Notes under the pieces: model-generated
What the model was told of the DNA's origin: nothing
The model's input: only the letters and a program-made list of their open reading frames with translations
The model's database searches: none
Source: Chloroflexota bacterium
GTDB taxonomy: Bacteria > Chloroflexota > Anaerolineae > Promineifilales > Promineifilaceae
Reading direction: 5' to 3'
Length of the DNA: 24,689 nt
Assembly (NCBI GenBank): GCA_008501785.1
Contig: QQUD01000314.1
Location: forward strand, 1 to 24,689
Position numbers and translations under genes: made by a program
In this document: piece after piece, positions 1-8,295 of the stretch
Layout of the letters: each line of letters starts with the position of its first letter
Numbering within the stretch: position 1 is the first letter of the stretch

Positions 1-1
1 C

Positions 2-1471
2 GCAATTGTCGTACTGCCGCCTGGTTGGATAATCTATGCCTTATTCTATGTAGGACGGGCTGTAAAACTCACGCACCGTCAACTTTTTCTGTTATTGGTG
101 ATTCCCGCGCTCACTTTACTTTTGGTTTATACCAATGGATGGCATCATCTTGTTTGGGCGAAGTATGAGCTAACGCTTGTTGATGGCGTACTCATAAAAT
201 CAGCGGAATATGGTCCAGCGTTTTGGTTATTTATGGTGTATGCATATACGGCCGTTTTTGCTGGTTTGGTCATTTTGCTGCAGGCTGTTGTTGAGTCTGG
301 TCGGCTTTACCGTTGGCAGGGTGTTGGTTTGATAATCGCCGCGATGGCACCCTGGCTGGTTAATTTTGCCAGCATTATTTTTAGTTGGAAGCCATTTCGC
401 GGCATGGATTTAACGCCGTTTGCTTTGGGTATTATGGTGTCAATAGTTGGCTGGACGATTTATCGTTTACAGCTACAGGACATTGGTCCAGCAGCCAGAC
501 ATATGATGTTTGATCAAATGGGAGATGGCGTGCTGGTGCTGGATGCCAATCATTACATCATGGATGTGAACCCCGCGTTGTTGTCGTTGTTGGGGCAGTC
601 CAAATCGCATCTGCTCGGTCGCCCCGTTACTCGATTTTGGCCGGACTGGCCGCGTGAACTCCTGACCACAGACCAGGAGGGCGGGATGCAAATTGAATGG
701 ACTTTGAATGGGTTGTCGCCGCGCATTTTTGATATGCGTGTGTCGCCATTGCGGGATGGACGTCGCCGCCTGATGAGCTGGGTGGTTGTGCTGCGCGATA
801 TTGGTGAACGGAAGCAGATGGAGGAGCAGTTGAAAGCTTCATTACAAGAAAAAGAGGCGCTGCTCAAGGAAATTCATCATCGCGTAAAAAATAATTTGCA
901 AATCATTTCTAGCTTACTCAATTTACAGTCTGATGTGGTAGTCGATGTGCAGAGTCGGGATGTGCTGCGCGATAGTCAACATCGTGTACGTTCGATGGCC
1001 CTCATTCATGAGAAATTGTACCAATCTTCAAACCTGGCACGCATTGATTTTGGCGATTATGTGGAAAAACTGGCGACCTATCTGGTCCAAGCATACCGTG
1101 CACAGGCGCATGGTGTTCGTTTGCAAGTGGATGTGAAGCCGGTGTATTTGGATGTAGATACGGCCGTTCCCTGTGGCCTCATTCTCAACGAATTAATTGC
1201 TAACGCGCTTAAACATGGGTTTGTAAACGGCCGTTCCGGCCAAATTCATATCTCCCTTCATCCTACTGACGACCAAATAATACTGGAGATTGCCGACGAT
1301 GGAGTGGGTATTCCTCCAGAAATCAATATCCGGCAATCCCGTTCTTTGGGTTTACAACTTGTCAACACATTGGTTAATCAGATCAATGGTCAAATAACCC
1401 TTAATCGTGAAAATGGGACAGCATTTATCCTAACCCTCGCTGCAATTTCACCACAAAAAAGAGGATATTAA
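2..1471 (+). CDS. Membrane sensor histidine kinase, 7TM-PAS-HisKA_2-HATPase (5' partial)
   Basis: The reading frame is open from base 2, so the start lies before the window; the internal TTG at 95 is not a likely start. The N-terminal part is a run of membrane helices with the TNGWHHLVW motif typical of the 7TM histidine-kinase sensor region (HisKA_7TM family). A PAS domain follows (around VLVLDANHYIMDVNPALL), then a HisKA_2 dimerisation/phosphoacceptor segment with EIHHRVKNNLQ, then an HATPase_c domain with an N-box (LNELIANALKHGF), a G1 box (ADDGVGIP) and a C-terminal GTAF box. The protein should autophosphorylate on the His before Arg in HHRVKNN and pass the phosphate to a REC domain. The REC-containing hybrid two genes downstream is the obvious candidate, by proximity only. 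The kinase half is closely related to that of the next gene. The ligand is unknown. Confidence 0.9.
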   Translation, partial: AIVVLPPGWIIYALFYVGRAVKLTHRQLFLLLVIPALTLLLVYTNGWHHLVWAKYELTLVDGVLIKSAEYGPAFWLFMVYAYTAVFAGLVILLQAVVESGRLYRWQGVGLIIAAMAPWLVNFASIIFSWKPFRGMDLTPFALGIMVSIVGWTIYRLQLQDIGPAARHMMFDQMGDGVLVLDANHYIMDVNPALLSLLGQSKSHLLGRPVTRFWPDWPRELLTTDQEGGMQIEWTLNGLSPRIFDMRVSPLRDGRRRLMSWVVVLRDIGERKQMEEQLKASLQEKEALLKEIHHRVKNNLQIISSLLNLQSDVVVDVQSRDVLRDSQHRVRSMALIHEKLYQSSNLARIDFGDYVEKLATYLVQAYRAQAHGVRLQVDVKPVYLDVDTAVPCGLILNELIANALKHGFVNGRSGQIHISLHPTDDQIILEIADDGVGIPPEINIRQSRSLGLQLVNTLVNQINGQITLNRENGTAFILTLAAISPQKRGY

Positions 1472-1477
1472 AAAGCA

Positions 1478-3043
1478 ATGCTTAATAAAATTGAAACTAT
1501 TTTTCGGCGGCTGACTGGACCAGACCCGGCTGTGCAAGATTTGAAACAGCGTCATCAAGCGCAGTTGCTGGCTGCAATCATGCTCATTATGACGCCCATT
1601 GGTCTGGTGGCAACGGTACTGCCCGACCTGTTTTTAGGCAACAATATCTGGTGGCGAAATCCTGAATTTCTCTTGATGCTCGGTATCTTGGGGATCGTAT
1701 TGATAATTTATGCGTTGAGCTTGACGCGATACTATGGTCTAGTGGCCAATATTATTGTAGCGATGGCGGTGATCTCGGTTTTAATTGCGGCTATCCCCCA
1801 AACCAGCGCGTTTGATTTGCAGGCATTGTTCTTCTTAATAGTTCCGGTGCTACTCAGCAGCGTTTTTCTTTCCATGAAACGGACAATGGTTGTGACCGTG
1901 TTGAGTGTGGCAGGCGTGTTGCTTTTCTTATTATTTGCTGATGCGACTGGACAACAGATCATTTCCAATGCGCTTAAATTTGTTGCCATCACCAGCATTA
2001 TCATCCTGCTGGCGGCGCAGTCGCGGGATTTGTTGGAAACAGACCGCCAGCGGGAATTGGTCGAAAGCGAAACCCGGTATCGTTCTTTGTTAGAAGCAAC
2101 GTTTGAGGGGATTGTTATCCATGAGGATGGCATCATTTTGGAGGTAAATCCGAGCATTGAGCGTCTGTTTGACAGCCCTCGTTCCGAAATTATCGATAGA
2201 AGTGTCTTTGATTTTATCACGGTAGAATCGCATGCGGTTGTCAAGCAAAATATGGGGACTGGCGCACCATTTGAAGTGACAGCCCTACGTCAAGATGGGA
2301 CGCAGCGATTTCTGGAGATTGTCAGTAAACCACAACTGTATCAAGGGAAGTCTGTGCAGGTGATTGCTACCCGCGATATTACGCCGCAAAAATTAGCCCA
2401 GCAGCATGTGAACCACTCATTACAAGAAAAGGAAGTGCTGCTTAAAGAAATTCATCATCGCGTCAAGAATAATTTGCAAATAATTTCTAGCTTGCTCAAT
2501 TTGCAGTCTGGTCAAGTGCAGGATGATGTGGCGCTTGACTTGTTACGGGACAGCCAAAATCGTGTGCGATCGATGGCGCTTATTCATGAGAAATTGTACC
2601 AATCGCCTAATTTAGCCCGCATAGATTTTGCTGATTATATTCGCCATTTATCAAGATATTTGTTCCAATCCTATGATGCCTATGCGGCTGGGATTGGGCT
2701 GGAAATTGAGGCAGAGGAGGCGTTTTTGAATATCGACACGGCCGTTCCCTGCGGCCTTATCCTCAATGAACTGGTTTCTAATGCGCTTAAGCATGGGTTT
2801 GGTAACGGCCGTTCTGGTCAAATTACAATTCAACTCAAGGCAGATACCCACGGACGCTATCGCCTGATCGTAGCTGACAACGGCATTGGCTTCCCACCCC
2901 ATCTCGACTATCGACAGGCGAGTACATTGGGCTTACAATTAGTAAATACATTGGTCGGACAGTTAATGGGAACATTTATTGTCAATCATGACACGGGGAC
3001 AGCTATCACTATCGCCTTTGATAACAAGGTGTCTGAGAAATAA
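1478..3043 (+). CDS. Membrane sensor histidine kinase, 6TM-PAS-HisKA_2-HATPase
   Basis: This 521-residue protein starts at the ATG six bases after the previous stop. Its first 185 residues hold about six hydrophobic helices with short loops and no large extracytoplasmic domain, so it probably senses something in or near the membrane. A PAS domain covers about residues 200-310. The HisKA_2 segment contains EIHHRVKNNLQIIS with the likely phosphoacceptor at H327, and the HATPase_c domain has LNELVSNALKHGF, ADNGIGFP and a GTAI box. From the HisKA_2 segment onward it resembles the upstream kinase closely, including an identical 22-base run around 2584-2605, while the membrane halves differ. This points to a tandem duplication with sensor replacement. 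It is probably co-transcribed with both neighbours. Confidence 0.9.
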   Translation: MLNKIETIFRRLTGPDPAVQDLKQRHQAQLLAAIMLIMTPIGLVATVLPDLFLGNNIWWRNPEFLLMLGILGIVLIIYALSLTRYYGLVANIIVAMAVISVLIAAIPQTSAFDLQALFFLIVPVLLSSVFLSMKRTMVVTVLSVAGVLLFLLFADATGQQIISNALKFVAITSIIILLAAQSRDLLETDRQRELVESETRYRSLLEATFEGIVIHEDGIILEVNPSIERLFDSPRSEIIDRSVFDFITVESHAVVKQNMGTGAPFEVTALRQDGTQRFLEIVSKPQLYQGKSVQVIATRDITPQKLAQQHVNHSLQEKEVLLKEIHHRVKNNLQIISSLLNLQSGQVQDDVALDLLRDSQNRVRSMALIHEKLYQSPNLARIDFADYIRHLSRYLFQSYDAYAAGIGLEIEAEEAFLNIDTAVPCGLILNELVSNALKHGFGNGRSGQITIQLKADTHGRYRLIVADNGIGFPPHLDYRQASTLGLQLVNTLVGQLMGTFIVNHDTGTAITIAFDNKVSEK

Positions 3044-3045
3044 AG

Positions 3046-4998
3046 ATGAATACAAAAGCGCAAATTCTTATCGTCGAAGATGAGGGCATTGTTGCCCTCG
3101 ATTTGCAGAACCGTCTGCGGCGGTTAGGCTATGCTGTACCCGAATTTGTGGCAACTGGAGAAGAGGCTGTCGCGCTGGCTGCCGAAATCTTGCCCGATCT
3201 GATCTTAATGGACATCAAATTGAAAGGTGAAATGGATGGCATTGAAGCGGCTAATTACATCAAAGAAAATTTTGACATTCCTATTATTTACCTGACTGCG
3301 TTTGCTGATGAGGTCACACTTGAGCGTGCCGAACATACGCACCCTTATGGCTATCTGTTAAAACCGTTCGAAGAGCATGAGTTACTGGCATCGATCCGCA
3401 TGGGATTGTACCGGCATCAGGCCGAAAGCCAGGTTAAAGAAAGTGAAAGAAAGTTCCGCAGCGTCATTGAGCAGTCTAACGACGGTATTCTTTTGGTAGA
3501 CGACGAGGGTCGCATTATTGAATGGAATGCTGCCCAAGAAAAAATGTCTGGGAGGCTAAAAGAAGATGTTTTGCACCAGTTTGTTTGGGATGTGCAGGCG
3601 CAAATGCTTCCCGAGCATCTCAACGCACGTTTTCCTGTTGCAGCCACAAAAAAAACCACTCTGAATATTTTGCAACAGGGTGAAGTTATGGAGCCATATC
3701 GGTTTGTAGAGATAGAAATTGAGCTGCCAGACCATTCGCGTCGCTTCATCCAATCGCGGCTGTTTGTGATTAAGCGAGAGAACGGCCATCTTCTTGCCAG
3801 CATTAATCGAGATGTCACCCAGCAACAGCAAGTGGATGCCGCGATACGGCAAGCCCAAAAATTAGAAAGCCTGGGTGTTTTAGCGGGCGGGACGGCACAT
3901 GATTTGAATAATTTACTCATGGTCATGCTGGGCCAGGTGTCTCTCGCTTTAGCCAAGCTGGAACCAGATTCCCCACAGCGCCATCATTTGCATGAAGTTA
4001 TGAAGGCGGCCGAAAGGGCTGCTGAACTTGCCGAAAATATGCTTGCTTTTTCTGGGCGAGGGATGTTTGAAATTGTTCCATTGGATTTGAATAAGCTCTT
4101 GTGGAAGATGTCTCGGCTGCCGGTGTCAGCAGTCCCTGAACATGTGCAGTTGATTTTGGAATTAACTGAGACAATGCCTAAAATTGAAGCGGATATGGAG
4201 CAGATGCAGCAGGTATTGACCAAAGTAATATCGAATGCTGTGGAAGCGATTGGCAAGCAGCCGGGAACCATCACCATTTCTACAAATGTTATCGACTTGT
4301 CAATGGACGCGGAAAGGTTTTTGCAAGGCACAGATCATCCTATCCTTCCTGGTCGGTATGTGTTGTTGACTGTACAGGATGACGGCTGTGGTATGGACGC
4401 CGATACCCAGGCGAAGATGTTTGATCCATTTTTCACCACAAAAGAGATGGGGAGAGGGTTGGGATTGGCGGCCGTTTTGGGCATTGTGCGCAGTCATGGC
4501 GGTGGTATCCAGGTTGAAAGTGAGCTGGGTCAGGGAACCCAATTCAAAATAGTTTTCATGGTGATTGGTGAACAGGATGACGTAGATGTTAGGGAAACGG
4601 CCGTTCCTACCTCTCCGTCACCCACAGGCACCCATGTTCTCGTCATTGATGATGAAAAAATCGTTTGTGAAGCCGTAACTGACATTCTCGACCTGGAGGG
4701 AATCCCAGTGCTGCAAGCTACCGACGGGCAGACTGGAATTGACATGTACCAACAACATCAGTCTGATATTGGTCTGGTCCTGCTCGATCTGTCGATGCCG
4801 GGGATGGATGGGTATGAAACCTGGCGCGGTTTGCGCCAGGTAAATCCCTATGTGCGGGTTATCCTTTCTTCAGGGTATGATGAAAAAGAAGTCCTTCATC
4901 GGTTTGATGAGGACTCTTTGCTTGGATTTCTGAAAAAACCCTACAAATTAAATACATTAATAGATATGGTCCAGCAGCATTTGCCTGCTGACAAATAA
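3046..4998 (+). CDS. Hybrid histidine kinase/response regulator (REC-PAS-HisKA-HATPase-REC)
   Basis: This 650-residue soluble protein starts two bases after the previous stop. Domains in order: REC at about 5-118 (acidic E11/D12, phosphoacceptor D56, T84, K106); PAS at about 134-255; HisKA with GGTAHDLNN, phosphoacceptor H285; HATPase_c at about 390-510 with N-box SNAVEAIG, DDGCGM, the FDPFFTTK F-box and GLGLA; a second REC at about 528-648 with D581 in LLDLSMPGMDG and a KKP lysine. No transmembrane segment or DNA-binding output is visible. The N-terminal REC is a good recipient for phosphate from the two HisKA_2 kinases, so the three genes probably form one phosphorelay. The final output protein is not in the window. 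Domain assignment is firm; the wiring is inferred. Confidence 0.9.
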   Translation: MNTKAQILIVEDEGIVALDLQNRLRRLGYAVPEFVATGEEAVALAAEILPDLILMDIKLKGEMDGIEAANYIKENFDIPIIYLTAFADEVTLERAEHTHPYGYLLKPFEEHELLASIRMGLYRHQAESQVKESERKFRSVIEQSNDGILLVDDEGRIIEWNAAQEKMSGRLKEDVLHQFVWDVQAQMLPEHLNARFPVAATKKTTLNILQQGEVMEPYRFVEIEIELPDHSRRFIQSRLFVIKRENGHLLASINRDVTQQQQVDAAIRQAQKLESLGVLAGGTAHDLNNLLMVMLGQVSLALAKLEPDSPQRHHLHEVMKAAERAAELAENMLAFSGRGMFEIVPLDLNKLLWKMSRLPVSAVPEHVQLILELTETMPKIEADMEQMQQVLTKVISNAVEAIGKQPGTITISTNVIDLSMDAERFLQGTDHPILPGRYVLLTVQDDGCGMDADTQAKMFDPFFTTKEMGRGLGLAAVLGIVRSHGGGIQVESELGQGTQFKIVFMVIGEQDDVDVRETAVPTSPSPTGTHVLVIDDEKIVCEAVTDILDLEGIPVLQATDGQTGIDMYQQHQSDIGLVLLDLSMPGMDGYETWRGLRQVNPYVRVILSSGYDEKEVLHRFDEDSLLGFLKKPYKLNTLIDMVQQHLPADK

Positions 4999-5085
4999 AT
5001 TTACGCGGGTTGCTACCTTAGCTGCCTACGAATGATGGCGTTTTAAAAATAATAAGGTAATCAAACAGGCGCCTCAAACGCCTTA

Positions 5086-5139
5086 ATGAACCTGAAGTTA
5101 CACACTTGCCGATTACCATATCAATTTCTTCAGGTTCAT
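5086..5139. terminator. Inverted repeat between convergent genes, possible bidirectional terminator
   Basis: ATGAACCTGAAG at 5086-5097 is perfectly repeated in inverse at 5128-5139, with a 30-base loop. A smaller inverted pair, GGTAATC at 5056-5062 and GATTACC at 5111-5117, interleaves with it. It lies in the 172-base spacer between two convergent genes. There is no GC-rich stem with a T tract, so termination is a guess; I see nothing else in this spacer. Confidence 0.4.
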
Positions 5140-5170
5140 AATTCGCAGCCAGTCTAAATAGGCAAGGTCT

Positions 5171-6115
5171 CTAATTCGACGCATACGCTGCGCTGCGATC
5201 TCGGCGTCTTGCTAACTCACTCGTGTATTGTTTGCCTAAATCAACGGCGTGACGACTTGCCCAGGTCGTGAGGTGTGTGGTACCCGTGGCGGGTGTCGTG
5301 ACATGAAGCAGATCGGCCATCAACCCATCGATCTCTTCGCGGGTGACGAGTACGTCATCGACAAACATGCTAACAATCCGGCTGGCAAGGTATCCTAATG
5401 CGGGCGGGATGGAGAGTAACGGCCGTTTCTTCCCAATAATCTCCCCAACTGTTTCCACAAGTTCTCGATACGTGAACGTTTCGGGGCCGATGGCGTTGAT
5501 GATTTCATTTTCGCGGTTTTCTGCGGCGGTGACGGCGAGTTCGGCGAGATCGTCTACGTAGATTGGCTGGATACGATAACGGCCGTCACCAAATACGCCA
5601 AACACTGGAAACGTGCGCAGCAGCCAGGCAATATTGTTGATTAAAATATCTTCCTTTCCAAACAGCACCGTTGGTCGCAAAATTGCATACGAAACGCCCA
5701 GATTTTTTAACGCCTCTTCCAACGTTGCCTTTCCTGAAAAATATTCAAGATTTGAGTCCAAAGATGGATTCGTGATGCTCACATGCACAATGCGTGACAC
5801 ACCGGCCGCTTTCGCTGCCTCAAACAACGTCAATGTATTTTGCACGGCATCTGCATGTTGAAACAGGCTGTGGTTAAAGCGCACCCAATATGTGTTGGTT
5901 AGCACATCCACCCCTTTCAGCGTTTCCGTCAGCGCGGCCAGGTTATCAAAATTGAATGGATAAGCTTGCACCCGATCACCAAACGGATTTTCTCGATTGA
6001 GCGAATTGGTGAGCGTAATTACTTCGTGCCCTTTATTGAGCAATCGTTGTGTAATATATTTTCCCGAGTAGCCAAAGGCCCCGGTGACAGCATGACGTTG
6101 TTTGGTCGTGTTCAT
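5171..6115 (-). CDS. NmrA-like / atypical SDR NAD(P)-binding protein
   Basis: This 314-residue protein has an N-terminal Rossmann fold with the glycine motif TGAFGYSGKYI (GxxGxxG) and a second strand ending HEVITLT. The middle carries the extended/atypical SDR pattern: VSRIVHVS, a YFSGKATLEEAL segment where the classical YxxxK would lie, then LRPTVLFGKED and IQPIYVDDLAE. The overall pattern is that of NmrA-like and NDUFA9-like NAD(P)-dependent epimerase/dehydratase family proteins, which include redox sensors and quinone or flavin reductases. The substrate cannot be read from sequence. The gene starts 15 bases after the GbsR-type regulator gene on the same strand and shares its promoter, so it is presumably the target of that repressor. 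Two ACGGCCGT octamers lie in it (5419, 5579). Confidence 0.8.
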   Translation of the reverse strand: MNTTKQRHAVTGAFGYSGKYITQRLLNKGHEVITLTNSLNRENPFGDRVQAYPFNFDNLAALTETLKGVDVLTNTYWVRFNHSLFQHADAVQNTLTLFEAAKAAGVSRIVHVSITNPSLDSNLEYFSGKATLEEALKNLGVSYAILRPTVLFGKEDILINNIAWLLRTFPVFGVFGDGRYRIQPIYVDDLAELAVTAAENRENEIINAIGPETFTYRELVETVGEIIGKKRPLLSIPPALGYLASRIVSMFVDDVLVTREEIDGLMADLLHVTTPATGTTHLTTWASRHAVDLGKQYTSELARRRDRSAAYASN

Positions 6116-6130
6116 TTTTTGTTATCCTGT

Positions 6131-6661
6131 TTAGTTGTCTTTTTTGCCAAACAAATTTTGAACAGCTCCGAGGCGCAAATTGTCTAAAGCAATGAGCGTA
6201 CCTACGAGATTGTCCAAACTGTTGAAAAATTGCTGCATACTTTTCATACGCTCCTGGTAAAAATCGGCCAGTTCCTGATCTTCAGATTCAATTTCTTTGA
6301 CCAGTTCCAGGCTTTCCCCTACTGTGCGCAGCGCGAGATCAAATTCGTTTTTCTCGCGCTCACGCAGCACCCCGCGCACAATTTTCCAGAAATCTGTTTC
6401 GGCAATGTAATAATCTTTGCGGTCGCCCAGTTGAAGCTGTTTGTGGACCATGCCCAGCCGCTCCAATGTGCGCACATTGGTGCTGACTGCGCCTTTGGAA
6501 ACGCCCACCTGTTGTACCAGCTCATCGAGTGACAGCAAATCGGGTGAAAGATAAATGGCTCCGTAAATCGCACCCATTGCTTTTGGAAATCCCCAAAAGT
6601 GGCTGATGCGACTCAGGCCTTGAATAAAGTTGTCTCGAGCTTGTTGTAATTCTTGGTTCAT
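6131..6661 (-). CDS. GbsR/MarR-family winged-helix transcriptional regulator
   Basis: This 176-residue protein has a winged helix-turn-helix at about residues 25-100: an AIYGAIYLSP segment, SLDELVQQVGVSKGAVSTNVRTL as recognition region, and a wing around GDRKDYYIA. The C-terminal half is helical and acidic, as expected for the dimerisation arm. N-terminal residues such as SRISHFWGFPKAMG match the GbsR branch of the MarR superfamily. It is the first gene of a two-gene operon with the NmrA-like gene. A perfect 20-bp palindrome overlaps the start of transcription 15 bases before its ATG, so negative autoregulation is the simplest model. The effector is not evident; GbsR relatives often respond to small osmolytes, but nothing here supports that role. 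Confidence 0.85.
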   Translation of the reverse strand: MNQELQQARDNFIQGLSRISHFWGFPKAMGAIYGAIYLSPDLLSLDELVQQVGVSKGAVSTNVRTLERLGMVHKQLQLGDRKDYYIAETDFWKIVRGVLREREKNEFDLALRTVGESLELVKEIESEDQELADFYQERMKSMQQFFNSLDNLVGTLIALDNLRLGAVQNLFGKKDN

Positions 6662-6676
6662 AATGTGTATACAGAA

Positions 6677-6696
6677 CGTTTAGTTTAAACTAAACG
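6677..6696. promoter_or_regulatory. 20-bp perfect palindromic operator of the GbsR-type operon
   Basis: CGTTTAGTTTAAACTAAACG is a perfect palindrome centred between 6686 and 6687. It begins one base downstream of the -10 box of the minus-strand promoter and covers the expected +1, a classic repressor position. The AT-rich TTTAGTTTAAACTAAA core fits the kind of site bound by dimeric MarR/GbsR proteins. Binding is inferred. Confidence 0.8.
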
Positions 6697-6697
6697 A

Positions 6698-6726
6698 ATT
6701 GTACAAACAATACGAAACAATGTCAA
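6698..6726 (-). promoter_or_regulatory. Sigma-70 promoter of the regulator/NmrA operon
   Basis: On the minus strand there is a perfect -35 box TTGACA (complement of 6721-6726), a 17-base spacer, and TACAAT as -10 (complement of 6698-6703), one base off consensus. Transcription would start about seven bases further, inside the palindrome at 6677-6696, and give a short leader before the ATG at 6661. Confidence 0.8.
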
Positions 6727-6745
6727 CCCCACCATTTCGAAGTCC

Positions 6746-7161
6746 TCAGAATTGTTTTTCTAGAATCAGGAGTTCTTCAACATGTTTACGAAGTGTGACA
6801 GAATCGACTGGAAACTCACGATGCTGTAATTTGAACTTGTTTGTAGTCAAGGACGTAATCGTATTGGAGGGTATGCGTTTTGGGTAGGTGGAAGAAGTCG
6901 GATTGGAGGATTGTGATTGGGGCAGTGGTTGTGGGTAAGTTGTGCATAGATTGGATGGCATTTGGGGCGAAGTCAACGTCCGTTACCGGATTTGTGATTA
7001 AAATCTGCTGAACTGTCGAATTTCCTACGCCAAAAACGTCGTATCATTGATGGCATTAATTTCTCAAAAATCTTTGTCGCAGCATCCATCTTCCCGTAAG
7101 TTTTTAGCGATTTAGATATATTATGGACAACTTCCGGGAAGATTTTTTGCACAGTACCCAT
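6746..7161 (-). pseudogene. Decayed class I SAM methyltransferase (TPMT/METTL-like) remnant
   Basis: No single frame is open, but three successive minus-strand frames give pieces that read in order like one methyltransferase. From 7161, one frame gives KTYGKMD followed by KIFEKLMP, like the YG...W..IYEK opening of these proteins. From 7043 to 6816, a second frame gives YDVFGVGNSTVQQIL (motif I with GNS), VTDVDFAPNAI (motif post-I), TILQSDFFHLP and YDYVLDY, then a TGA. A third frame ending at 6746 gives LRKHVEELLILEKQF, a plausible C-terminal end. A TGA lies just before the second piece (7044-7046), and the region between YVLDY and the tail is shorter than in intact relatives. I infer frameshifts plus an internal deletion. 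It follows no gene on its strand and has no ACGGCCGT copy. Nothing else is visible in the 6727-7175 spacer. Confidence 0.6.
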
Positions 7162-7175
7162 TTCAGGAGATAGAC

Positions 7176-7880
7176 ATGAGTAACCAATTTACCGGATTTC
7201 CAAAAGCAGGACTGCAATTTTTAAGTGATTTAGTCCAAAATAACAACCGCGAGTGGTTCACTGAGCACAAGCCAGATTTTCAAAAAAATATTGTTGAGCC
7301 AGCCCAGGCATTTGTGTCGGCAATGGGCCAGCGACTAGAAACCGTCACCCCCAACATTCGTTACGATACGCGCATGAATGGCAGCGGGTCTATGACGCGC
7401 ATTTATCGCGACACACGCTTTTCTAAAGACAAAACACCTTATAAAACCTGGATCGGGATGGTTTTTTGGGAAGGCCAAGGCAAGAAAAACGAAAGTCCAG
7501 GTTTCTATTTTGGCATCAGTCAGGAAGGCAGCGGCATTCATGTTGGCATGCATGGATTTCCTAAACCAATGCTAACCGCCTACCGAGAAGCAATTGTAGA
7601 TGAAGAACTGGGGCCAGCGCTGGTTGACATCATTCAATCGATTCGCGCGGCTGGGCTCGTGGTCGAAGGTTCCTATTACAAACGTGCTCCTCGCGGGTAC
7701 GATGTCGCACATCCACGAATTGACTTGTTGTTGCACAATGCGCTGTACGCAAGCACCCCGCAGTTATCGCCCGAAATTGTTACATCGCCAGATTTGTTGG
7801 ATGTTTGTTTTAACTATTTTCAACAGATGGCACCATTGCAGCAATGGTTGGTGAAGGTGGATAATCGCTCGGAAAAATAA
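7176..7880 (+). CDS. DUF2461 family protein
   Basis: This 234-residue soluble protein has a good ribosome binding site (AGGAGA at 7165-7170, five bases before the ATG). It matches the DUF2461 (TIGR02453) family across its length. The N-terminal FTGFPKAGLQFLSDL and NNNREWFTEHK, the central SMTRIYRDTRFSKDKTPYKTW block and the GFYFGISQEG segment are family hallmarks. The biochemical function of the family is unknown. It stands alone: the upstream neighbour is a minus-strand remnant, and the downstream toxin-antitoxin pair has its own promoter. The spacer after it (7881-8001) holds nothing recognisable. Confidence 0.85.
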   Translation: MSNQFTGFPKAGLQFLSDLVQNNNREWFTEHKPDFQKNIVEPAQAFVSAMGQRLETVTPNIRYDTRMNGSGSMTRIYRDTRFSKDKTPYKTWIGMVFWEGQGKKNESPGFYFGISQEGSGIHVGMHGFPKPMLTAYREAIVDEELGPALVDIIQSIRAAGLVVEGSYYKRAPRGYDVAHPRIDLLLHNALYASTPQLSPEIVTSPDLLDVCFNYFQQMAPLQQWLVKVDNRSEK

Positions 7881-8001
7881 AAATTGGCTCCCTCTCCCGC
7901 TCGGCCCCTCGGAACGGATTGCAGGTAGGAGGACTACTTAAAAATTTAGACACCTGGATGTGGAATGGGTCACTGGGAAACGGTAGGTTCCCTAGTCCAC
8001 G

Positions 8002-8030
8002 TTGACATACAAATCACATGTACATATAAT
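8002..8030 (+). promoter_or_regulatory. Consensus sigma-70 promoter of the toxin-antitoxin operon
   Basis: A perfect TTGACA (8002-8007), a 17-base spacer and a perfect TATAAT (8025-8030) lie 35 bases before the antitoxin ATG. The region from the -10 box onward is very AT-rich (TATAATATAAAATATAATT) and probably includes the site where the antitoxin represses its own operon, although I find no perfect palindrome there. A promoter this strong fits a tightly autorepressed toxin-antitoxin operon. Confidence 0.85.
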
Positions 8031-8064
8031 ATAAAATATAATTGTTTGCGGAGGCGTGGTTGAT

Positions 8065-8295
8065 ATGGCACAAGTGACAATTTATCTCGATAAAGAGCTT
8101 GAAGAGAAAATGCGGAAATTGACAAAATCAATGAATATTTCCCAAAGCAAGTGGATTGCAGGTCTAATTCGAGAGAAGTTGCAAACCGAATGGCCGCTTG
8201 CTATTCAGGAGTTAGCAGGTGCGTGGCGTGAGTTTCCCACAGCAGAAGAGATTCGAGCTGAAATGGGGCAAGATATTAAGCGGGAACAGTTCTGA
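8065..8295 (+). CDS. Ribbon-helix-helix antitoxin (CopG/VapB-like)
   Basis: I choose the ATG at 8065 (76 residues) because GGAGG at 8050-8054 is 10 bases away; the in-frame GTG at 8056 would be almost on top of it. The N-terminus, MAQVTIYLDKELEEKMRKL, gives the DNA-contacting beta strand. MNISQSKWIAGLIREKL supplies the two helices of a CopG-type RHH fold. The C-terminal half (from about WPLAIQELAGAW) should wrap the toxin. Its stop overlaps the toxin start in TGATG, which couples translation and favours antitoxin excess. It should neutralise the downstream PIN-domain nuclease and repress the promoter at 8002-8030 by analogy with the family. Confidence 0.85.
   Translation: MAQVTIYLDKELEEKMRKLTKSMNISQSKWIAGLIREKLQTEWPLAIQELAGAWREFPTAEEIRAEMGQDIKREQF

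Noticed and set aside
6699..6887. Small + strand open frame before the DUF2461 gene
   Set aside because: It overlaps the promoter and the methyltransferase remnant on the other strand and gives no recognisable protein.
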